64,000 bases of DNA, from contig NC_088790.1 in NCBI RefSeq assembly GCF_949628265.1, forward strand, positions 26,478,545 to 26,542,544, written 5' to 3'. The notes below the pieces were generated by a model. It saw only the letters and a program-made list of their open reading frames with translations, was not told the origin of the DNA and did no database searches. Shown here piece by piece: positions 1 through 8,978 of this stretch. Positions within the stretch are counted from its first letter, which is position 1; every line of letters starts with the position of its first letter. Both the position numbers and the translations under genes were made by a program. The DNA is from Cloeon dipterum. Taxonomy: Eukaryota > Arthropoda > Insecta > Ephemeroptera > Baetidae.

Positions 1-105
1 GCCTCTTTCATGGCCACCCTGCCTGCAGCCGCTGGTAGTGGTCGTGGCCGCCTTGCCCACAGCTGCGGGTAGTGGCCACCTTACTCGCGGCTGCCAGAAA
101 TCACT
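1..105. repeat. Short GC-rich imperfect tandem repeat
   Basis: About three imperfect units of roughly 30 bases, each containing a form of GGTAGTGGCC or GGCCACC followed by a CTGC/GCAG-rich stretch. It is far more GC-rich than the AT-rich DNA after it. No reading frame worth calling was found. It may be the edge of a longer array lying outside the window. Confidence 0.4.
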
Positions 106-1315
106 TCGCCCGATTACATCTCAAACGATGCTTTTGAGGGTGATACGTGAGTAGTTCGGGATCGAATAAAATGTTCAATTTTTTTATTTTCATAAATAGT
201 AACTTTAATTTTAAATTATCAGGAATATTGAAATTTCAATCAAAAACAAATTTTTTTAGATAAAGGAAACTAAGCTTCCCAACATTTTAATAAAAAGTTT
301 AAAAAATGTTAAATTTGCTCTGCAAAATAAAGAAAAAAATATTTTCTAAATATTCTTATTATTTGAAAACATCTGTTGGCGTGCTCTGATTTAAATAATT
401 TGATTACCCTACCCATAAGTTAGAATCAATCTCAAAAATCCCGGACATTCAAGCTTCTCGAGTGATGAGTGGTTGACAAGGGAGGCGGACAGCGTCAATT
501 TCGATGACGGGCGGCTCATCACGTTGTCAGTCTTAGCCTTAAAATAAAAAAACACAATTTTTTTCCTTCCTTTGAACATTGACAAAAGTTATACATTTTT
601 TCTGCATTAAACTTCTTATTTATTGAAAAAAGTATGAAATAATCGAAATATTTCACTCACGGCTGCGTTGAAAATGTGTAATCAGGCAAGCGGAGGTGTC
701 CATGCTGAGTTACAGGACACAGACAGGCTCCCTGGTCCTCGATCGTCCTTCTGAAGGTTGAAAAGGGTCCGGGAAGTGTGATTGACGTGTTGGTTGACGA
801 GAAGTTGACACCATCAGTTTAGATCTCGGGCCGCTCATGACGATGCTAGTCTCAAAATTAACCTAAAATTAAATGCACGCACTATAAAAATTCCTCAACG
901 TGAAGTTATTCTAAGAAAGCCCGATCAAAACTTGAAGTTTGACACCAAAAAGCGTGTTCAACTTTGCAAAAAATAATCGCTTGAGCCGCCTAACGCCTAA
1001 CTCACCTTTTGTGACGGCTTGGTGCAAAATCCAGGTGCTAAACGGCAAGGATGTCCTGTAGTCTGTTAGCTGCTGCAATTTCGGAACGCCACACGACCTA
1101 ACCGTCACTTTTTAAAGCGCTAAAAATGTTCTATCCGTTGAAAACAAAACGTTCGCACAATCAAACATGGCCGCGCAACTTCTGGCTCTGGCTCGCTCAG
1201 CTCGCTGTATCGTCGGTGCTGCCGATGCTGCCGCCTGGTGGCCGAGCGCTTGAATGTGGGAAACCGCGCGCGTCAAATTTTTCTAAGTCCACATCGTAAA
1301 GTACTTAGCTTGCGA
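106..1315. other. Intergenic, no gene seen
   Basis: AT-rich DNA with only short chance reading frames. Two diverged copies of a motif (a GTTGAC start and a GGGC.GCTCATGACG.TG end) lie near 470-535 and 788-850, so a small old duplication is likely. A 27-codon frame at 1168-1251 in good initiation context ends quickly and has no recognisable continuation. Confidence 0.5.
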
Positions 1316-1632
1316 GTGGGCCAGAAAATTAAAATTTTCGAAAAATTGTTTCAGATGAGCGCGAATTATTCATTTTTAGAACTTTTGAGGCCAGTTTTAA
1401 TTTTGGACTGTCTGACACCATAGTGATGTCAGACAAACATCACAGTGATGTCAGTCAGAAGTCAGAAAATGAGGTGGGCCAAAAAAATAAAAATTTTCAA
1501 AAAATTGTCTCGGATGTGCGCGAATTATACATTTTCTGAACTTTTAAGGCCATTTTCAATTTTCAAGTGTCTGACATCATAGTGATGTCAAACCAACATC
1601 ACAGTGATGTCAGTCAGATGTCAGAAATTGAT
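1316..1632. repeat. Tandem duplication of a ~155-bp unit
   Basis: Two units lie head to tail, about 1316-1470 and 1472-1632. Each begins with a GTGGGCCA-like segment, passes through a GCGCGAATTAT segment, and ends in a cluster of ATCACAGTGATGTCAGTCAG and ATAGTGATGTCA motifs. The unit ends contain inverted TGACATCA-type palindromes, and another such motif lies at about 1785-1800. No coding potential was seen. Confidence 0.7.
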
Positions 1633-2200
1633 TTTCCAAAATTATTGATTTTTTTGAAAAATTCTGACTGGACGTTCTTTTTAGAGCACAAAAGAGTCTC
1701 AAAACCTATTTGGAAATTATTTCTCACTTCTAATTTGGTTTTTATTGTAAATGTCATTTTCTGATATCACGAAAGTCAAATTATGACATCATAGTGATGT
1801 CTGAGTGACTTTGTGTGCTACCTGGGCAATGTGGCCATCCTTTCCCGCGATGAGTTGATTTTCGTGAACAAAAGGTCCTGCAAAAAATGCAAATATATGA
1901 AATATTTGTAAAAAGTAAAACCTATTATAAATATCGATGATTCCTGAGATGTTCATTTATTTCAAATCAATCTTTAAAATTGAATATATGCCCCTTTAAT
2001 ATCGAAAACCTTTTGAAATTGTTTCAAAAGTCTATGAGGCGGTCAATAAGAATTTTTTGTAACGTGATTCTCTTTTAAATCACATTAAATTTGATTCCTG
2101 AAATTATCAAGGTCTGAATGTTTAAATTCCATAAAAGCGCTATTTTATCAGCTCTATTGTATTTTTAAATTACTGTTAATTGAAATGAAAAACAGACCAA
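1633..2200. other. Intergenic, no gene seen
   Basis: AT-rich DNA between the tandem duplication and the 3' flank of the first yellow-family gene. Nothing recognisable apart from one more ATCATAGTGATGTC motif near 1787. Confidence 0.4.
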
Positions 2201-2460
2201 CTGTTTGCTAAGAGATTTTTATGCTCAAGCAGAAAAACAAAAATAGTAAAATGTGTAAAAGTGTGCTTTTCACGACTTCCGTCTCTCCATTCACGCGCGT
2301 ATGAGTAGTATCATAGACAAGGATGTGAGGAGAAGAACAGAGACGAGTGCTGAGAAGAAATTGTGGTAAAAATCTGCCGAGTTGGGTCATCTGTAGGACA
2401 TTCTCATCGCGTGGTCTTAAAAACAGGAATCTGGGAAGACTGATGAATTGTTCCTTATGC

Positions 2461-4627
2461 TTAGGGCGAAGGCAAGGCTGCAAAAGGATAAAAGGAACAG
2501 GAGAGAGATTAGAATGTGTGGACGCAGTTTGGTCTTCCGATGAAATAGGACTGGGAATTCTAGACGATTTTTTTAGCAAAATTGTATATATGAAAATCTA
2601 AAATTGATTTGTTCAGCTAAAAGCAAGAGAGTCTCCCAAATGAATTATGATATTTATTTTAATTTTATCGTATGTTCTTCACTATGAATGAGAAGTGCAA
2701 TTTGATTTAATTTACCTGTGGATTGGCCGACTGTAGCCTTGAGTAGTCTATGCCTGTTATTAATCCCAGATTCATTTCGCTCCATCACCCATAAAGTGTC
2801 GTTCGCGTCCAAGGCAAGAGAAAACGGCCACTCGGCACCCAGTCTTTCAACCTAAAAAAGTGCAGTAATTCGATAAATTACCTTCTGAGCATAAATATTT
2901 GCGAATGTAAGGAGAGAACGAATCTTTAATTTGGTATTTTATTTTGTAGCAAATTAAAGATTATTCCATATAAAAACGCGAAGTTCTTATATTACAAGTT
3001 TTACAAAATTTAAACATTTGTCGTGTGCAGAATTAAAAAATTTCGATTACCTCATGGAAACGCTGCTCTAGGAATGGCTCCGAAATATTCCATTTGGAGA
3101 GGTAATTCTTGCTGAAAACGGCAGCATACAAGACATTTGCACTGTCGATTACCATTTTGTAGGGCATTCCAGGCCATGCGCCGATTAATTTCGCAGCAGC
3201 GCTTATTTCGCCTCCTTTCTTCAGCTCAGACAGGGACACTGAATACAGTTCTTTGGAATCAGATCTTCTAATAATGTACCACAACTGTCTCGCTTCTTCC
3301 CTGTTAATAGGAGAGACGGCCAAGGATTGCCATTTTACCCCTGGTGTTTTAATTGGCCCGGATTTGTTGGTTTTTAGACTATAGACTATGATGTATTCAG
3401 ATTGATAGTCCGCAAAATACGCAAGGTAATCGTCTGGCGTTTTGTCCAGCACTGTTTCAGACAGGAACCGTTTTTTATAGTAATGAGAGACGAGTGTTTC
3501 CGGGAACTGGTGAACGCGCTCGGTTGTGTCATTGGCCAGGTCGAATATCCAGAGTTTGCTCGGGCAGACGCTGCCACCTTCATCCAGCACCCACAACCGA
3601 CCTTCAGTGTCCACCTGCATACCTTTGGCCCACTGGATAGAGTCGCAGTTTTGATATTTCTGGCAATTAAATAAGAGAAATAAAACAGTTACTATTTTTA
3701 TACCGAATCGAAGATCATAATAATTATTAAAATCTTATTACTAAATGCAATAATTTGCTCAGAACTAAATTTCTGTTTTCTCGTAGCTCGTAGAATCAAC
3801 CCTTTAATAAATTTAAAAGTTGCTGGTGTGTGCCAATAAATGAAAAAGTCTGAATTTTTTAGTAAATTGTAAAAAAATAAGAAAATAAATTAAATATTCT
3901 TTTATTAATTTCAAATAAAAAGGGTTTTTATTCTGAATGATCTATACTGGTTTTTGCACGTTCAATGTGCGATAGATGGAGTAAGAACAAATATTAAGCT
4001 TTTTCTGTTTGTAATTTTGCATAAAACATCGAATTACTGAACAAAAAACAGACAATTGGAGGTGGAAATGCTCCTTTTTTCACGGCTCTATTTTTACCGA
4101 GTGGATTCACCGAGAGTAACGAAGATTCCGACTCTTGTGTTTCCCCCAGAAACATGCTGCGTGTGTGAACGAAGTACAAAAATTTTGGAGTAAATTTAAA
4201 ATTTGTATATCTCTGTTAAAATACTTTATACTAATTGAGTTGATTAATTTTTAGTTCAAATTTCCCCAGTTTATTCCAGTAGATGCTCAAAATAGTTTTT
4301 AATTCAGAAACTTACGTGTAAATCCCACGACGGGAAAGGAGTGAGCTTTGGAGGTGCAGTGGACGTGCTTCTCGTTGGCAGCCACACCAAAGTGGCGGGA
4401 ATTCCGATATTTATATCAAGGCTTAGAAACAGCCTTTCCTCAAAAACTGCCATGTATCGAAAATAAACTTCGCTGGAATTGAAATATTGTTCAATCTGTC
4501 CCTTTGAACCGTTCGTTTTTGACGGCCAGACGAAATCCAATTCATCCCACTCGTAGACGGATGTGAAATTGATCGCATTAGCCAGGCACAGGGCATGCAA
4601 AAAGATTGCAGAATAGAACAGACCCAT
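2461..4627 (-). CDS. Yellow/MRJP-family secreted protein, copy A
   Basis: Coding exons, 5' to 3' on the minus strand: 4316-4627, 3051-3659, 2716-2851 and 2461-2477, giving 357 residues. A signal peptide (MGLFYSAIFLHALCLANA) is followed by the family blocks: the VPATL-like IPATLVWLP, PSWD, GRLWVLDEG, CPSKLWIFDL, and the late SKWNISEP. These are diagnostic of the yellow/major royal jelly propeller family, whose members are secreted and act in cuticle pigmentation, dopachrome conversion or egg and gut secretion. The in-frame Met 24 bases upstream lies in the 5' intron, because a TTTCAG acceptor falls just before the chosen ATG. The protein is shorter than usual: the stretch between the IVYS strand and LAVSP is abbreviated. 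The last exon adds only five codons. Orthology to a particular yellow gene is not resolved. Confidence 0.88.
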
Positions 4628-4816
4628 TGTGTTCGCGCTGAAAGCACACAAAAAACTGAATTATTTTAAAAATTGTTTTTTTATCTCGTTTTAAAACCGA
4701 TATTTATGCGTGACAAATATTTTATCTTAAAAAATCCTTTGCCCCTTCTAGTCTCAGAGCATTTTAAAATTTGAAATAATTTAGAGACCGATTGAAGATA
4801 AAAATGAAACACTGAC

Positions 4817-4908
4817 CTTTTTAGGAACAACCAGAGCGAACGAGGGCAAAGGCGCATGGAGCGAAATGCTGAATGGCTTTGCTTTTGTTCAACTCGAGCC
4901 TTTTTAAT
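4817..4908 (-). promoter_or_regulatory. Promoter and non-coding exon 1 of yellow copy A
   Basis: Reading on the minus strand, a TATA-like GATTAAAAAGGC at about 4899-4908 is followed some 30 bases later by an initiator-like TTCAGCATT, then a leader ending in CCTAAAAAG at 4817 with a GT donor. The same arrangement occurs upstream of copies B and C, so it moved with the gene duplication. A CTGATAAATCGC (GATA-type) motif lies just upstream near 4947-4958, and two CACGTG E-boxes lie at 4989-4994 and 5003-5008. Confidence 0.65.
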
Positions 4909-4959
4909 CAATCAACTCGGAAATTTTTCTCACGCTTTATCTCGCCTCTGATAAATCGC

Positions 4960-5900
4960 ACTAAGCACTATTGCCCCGCGAGAAAAATCACGTGTCAATA
5001 GCACGTGAAAAATTCGACTATTTCTCAACTAGTTTACACTTTTTTCAACAAATTTCTGGCGAGAATGAGGTGAACGCTGCTGCTGATTGTGCCGTGAAAC
5101 TGGTAAAGGTTTGTAAAAGGTTGACGTGGTCATTTGCTTTTACCGTCGACGCGTACGGCATTTTATTGGTGACGGAGCAAATTGAAATAGCGGGTGACCT
5201 TATAGGCATAAACTACTCATGGCTGCAGTTGGCCGAAAAACATATGCATCACCTCAAAGATAAATTAAATCCATTATTTCAAGGGAAATACAACAAAAAA
5301 TTGCACGAAATCATAGTTATAATTTTGAAATCTCTCTAGCCTGTATATATGGTTGGACTTTGTTGAATAAAAAACTAATTTATATTTTAAATAAAAATAC
5401 CGCAGTGTTTACTGTTTTTCCCAAAATAAAAATCCGTCTAAATTTCCCAGTCCTCTTAATGTTTTATTTCTTTGGAAGACCCAGTAATTTAATGGGCATA
5501 GTTTAAATTTTTAAAATTGTAGACGGAAAATTCCTTGAAAATCTCGGGAAAACTGTATCTACATCGCGTTGGAAATTCGGATGGACTCGTCAGTTTTTTT
5601 TTTAAATAAAATTCCAGAGTATTTCAAATGAGCCAAATTTATTAAATGAGGGTAATTAAAATTTTTGGATAATTTTTTTTCAAAGAATCAAATAAACTAG
5701 AAGTTGACCACTAACAAGCTTGCTTTTTGCTACTACCGTCGCACCGCAATTCACGTAAGTCGTTGACAAGGTTGTGAGGAGAAGGGTAGACGAGTGCTGA
5801 TTGTGAGTAGAAGTCTTCTGTAGAAAATTCTCATCGCGTAGTCAGAAGACCCAACACCGCCCACAGAGTCTATAAAAGCAAAATAGATTCCAAAATTAAG
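4960..5900. other. Intergenic between yellow copies A and B
   Basis: The first ~100 bases look like the upstream regulatory block of copy A. The rest is AT-rich. Segment 5745-5860 resembles the 3' flanks of copies A and C (TTGTGAGGAGAAG and TCTCATCGCG blocks), so it is the 3' end of duplication unit B, but the spliceable last exon seen in A and C is missing. The open frame at 4971-5339 has no supporting features. Confidence 0.5.
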
Positions 5901-5969
5901 TATGAGATGATATCAGAATTCCCTCGCGATTTAATTTACCTGTGGATGTGCATGGGCTGACAGTGAGTA

Positions 5970-7595
5970 TTATGATCTTGCACCGACTGCAGCCTTGAGT
6001 AGTTTATGCCTATAGCCATTAATCTCGTCAGTTTCATCTCGCACTGTCAGCCAGAAAGTGTCGTTCGAGTCGAAGGCAAAAGTAAATGGCCAATTAGAAT
6101 CCAGATATCCGGTCTAAAAGAGTACAGAGATTTAAAATTGTGTGCCTGACAAAGCATAAATTTCCGCGAATATAAGAATAGGACGAATATTGAATTTAGC
6201 GTTTTATTTTGAGGCAAACTAACTAACTAAACTTCTGGAAAATTTGTGTCTTGTTGGGTTGCAACGAACAGGGTTCACCAATTGTTGCAAACGCGGAAAA
6301 GGCAACCATGTTAAATTAAAATTATTTCGTGTCTAACATTATTATCGGGGATTAAGGTTTTTGCACCTCATAAAAATGCTGCTCTCGAAAAGGCTCGGAA
6401 ATATTCCATTTTGTAAAGTAGGTCTTGCGATAAAAGGCGGCATACAAGACATTGGCGCCGTCTATCACCATTCTGTAAGGCATTTCAGCAAATTCGCCGA
6501 CGAGTTTCGGAGCAGCGCTTCCACCTTCATTCTTCAGCTCAGACACAGAAACTGAATACAGTTCTTTGCTTCTAGATTTTTTAATGTACAACTGTCTCGC
6601 TTCCCTATTTGGAGACACAGCCAAGGAAAACCACGTTCTCCCTGGTGTTTTAACCGTCCAGGATTTGTCCAATTTTCGGCTGTAAACTACGATGTACTCC
6701 GAGTGATAGTCCGTGGTGTACGCAAGGTCATCGTCTGGGTTTTTGTCGAGCACCATATCGTACATCCTCCTTCCTCCAATGGAATGAGAGACGACTGAGT
6801 GCGGGAACTGGTGAACGCGGTCGGTTGTGTCGTGGTTGAGAAGGTCGAATATCCAAAGTTTGCTCGGACAACTGCTGCTCCCGTTATCAAGCACCCACAA
6901 CCGACCGTCAGTGTCTGTTTCCATACCTTTGGCCCATTGAATAGTGTCGCAGTTGTTTGCTTTCTGGAAAGAGAATTGAAAACAGTTACTATTTTAAAAA
7001 AATATTATTATCCAATATTGATCTTTTTACGAATCGAAATTATGAAATTTGAGGGGGAAAAGCTATATTTTGTTGCTTTTTTTAGAAAATATTGATCCAA
7101 TTTTTTCTGAATCACTCATAGGAATGAAGGTTTAGAAAAATATTGCGTGCTGTCTTAAACAAAGAAAATAAAAAAGAATTTGTCCAACATTTTATACGTC
7201 TCTGTATTAAATGAGTTCTTTTTACGTAAAATTTTCCCAGTTTATCCTAAAAGAGGCTGAAAGCAGTTTTTTTTTCATTCAAGACTGACATGTAAATCCA
7301 AAGACGGGAAAGGAGCAAGCTTTGGAGGTGCGGTCGACGTTCCGCTCGTGGGCAGCCACACAAGTGTTGCGGGAGTTCCGAAATCTAGGCTTAGAAACAG
7401 CCTTTCTCCAAAAACAGCCATGTATCGAGGAAGAACATTGTCTGAATAAAATTTTTGATCAGTCTCTCCTTTTGAATTGTTCGCTTCTGATGGCCAGATG
7501 AAATCAAAGTTGTCCCACTCATAGACGGTTGTGAAGTTGACGGCGTTGGCCAAGCAAAGGCCGTGCAAAAAGATGGCAGCAAAGAACGGAGACAT
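5970..7595 (-). CDS. Yellow/MRJP-family secreted protein, copy B
   Basis: Coding exons on the minus strand: 7290-7595, 6367-6963 and 5970-6113, giving 348 residues. It has a signal peptide (MSPFFAAIFLHGLCLANA) and the same ordered blocks as copies A and C: PATLVWLP, GRLWVLDNG, CPSKLWIFDL, LAVSP and KWNISEP. Exon 2 is four codons shorter than in A and C. The third exon stops at ...VGARS, about where A and C splice on to a tiny terminal exon. The DNA after the stop has a small insertion, and the downstream acceptor is not recognisable. The gene therefore looks intact with a slightly shorter tail and is probably functional. The role is as for the family (secreted propeller) and the substrate is unknown. 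Confidence 0.85.
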
Positions 7596-7871
7596 TGCGT
7601 TCGAGCTGAAAGCAAAAAATTAAATAAAATTAAAAAAAAACGGAATCCCTGATGGTACGAAAACAGTATTGCTTTGCTCTTGATAGTTATAGGATGTTAC
7701 TTCTTTTGTAACAATGTTTTATTTCGGCCTGGTCTCGGTGAAATTGTTCAACGTCGCTCAATTAACACCTAAATTATTATTTTCGACTTGATCCTGAATA
7801 ATATTTCTAGCAAACAACAAAAATTTTATAAAATACTGAAAAATATAAAAATGAAACACAGACCTTTTTAG

Positions 7872-7957
7872 GAACATCCGGAGCGAACGAGAGCAAATGC
7901 ATGGAGCGAAATATTGAATTGCTTTGAATGATTGAACTCGAGCGCCTTTTTAACCAA
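7872..7957 (-). promoter_or_regulatory. Promoter and non-coding exon 1 of yellow copy B
   Basis: The minus strand reads GGTTAAAAAGGCGC near 7945-7957, then an initiator-like TTCAATATTTCGCTCCATGC, then the leader ending in CCTAAAAAG with a GT donor, matching copies A and C. A TCTGATAAATCGC motif lies upstream near 7990-8005. Confidence 0.62.
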
Positions 7958-7984
7958 CCAACGTTGAACTTTTTTCGCTTTTTA

Positions 7985-8880
7985 TCTCACCTCTGATAAA
8001 TCGCACAACACACCATGAGTCTTGCGAGAAAAAAACTCGTCTTTTTTGCAACGAGTTATCTTTAACCTCTGCTCTATCAGCACATCTCGTGGGCTATGAG
8101 AGCTCACCCGCGGTGTATTAAATACTCACAAAATTATATTGTATCACAAAAATTGAGTGATAAAGACCTTGTTGATAAATTAAACTCGTTTATTTTGTCA
8201 ACCTGTAATTTAGGAATCTATGCAATTAGAAGCCGCAATAACACCACCGAGCGGATAAATGGACCAGAGGCGCTAGAGCCCAATGCGTGGACATCTTTTA
8301 TCTTTTATTACGCTTCCCCGCACCGAATTCATTATTGAAACGCTTGAACTTTTGTCCGTAAATAAGCTGCTGGAAAGATGCGAAAACCAGCAAGTGTGGA
8401 GTTGCCGCCCATGCGCCTCCCAGACCCCATTTAGCTATTTGAGTATTTCAAGTCACTAAATTAACCACCTTCAACAGTTCTCATGTTTTGAAATACGTGT
8501 TAGACACGAGTGAAGTCTCGTTTCAATCACGATATCTTGGAACGATCTTATAATTGTTGTAAAATAAATTATAGGAATATAATAAAAACATATTTCCAAA
8601 CACTGTCAAAATCGTGTTCATAAATTAACTAAGATTCCTAAGGTGTTAAAATTATTATTATTAATTATTTTAAATTAAAATTCTGCTCATTTAACATAAA
8701 AACTGTGATGGGGTTGATCTGAATTACCAACGCGATTCTCTATTAAATAAAATTAACTTTGATTCCTGAGAATTAATTCAAAGGACTCTTATTGTCTGTA
8801 GAATTTTTAAAATCCACATAGCGCTCTTGTATTTTTCATTCATTTTTATTAAAATGCAACACAGATTGTGAGTAGAAATT
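7985..8880. other. Upstream region of yellow copy B, then AT-rich spacer
   Basis: About 7985-8430 is alignable by eye to the region upstream of copy C (12100-12415), including TCTTTAACCTCTGCTC, ACACCGCCGAGC and a GAAACGCT...TTTGTCC block. The duplication unit therefore includes several hundred bases of upstream DNA. From about 8440 to 8870 it is AT-rich with nothing recognisable. The small open frame at 8096-8338 overlaps this conserved non-coding block and is not called. Confidence 0.5.
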
Positions 8881-8978
8881 GAGGTAAAAATCTGCCGAGT
8901 TGGGTCTTCTTTAGGAGGATTTTCTCATCGCGTGATCTCAGAAATAGGAATCCGAGAAGAAGACGTGTTCACTGATGC

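Noticed and set aside
1168-1251. 27-codon frame starting MAAQLLALARSARC in good initiation context
   Set aside because: Looks like a mitochondrial leader but stops after 27 codons, and no downstream exon with matching phase was found.
4971-5339. 122-codon open frame on the plus strand
   Set aside because: Begins inside the upstream block of yellow copy A, has no splice or family support and no sister frame in units B or C.
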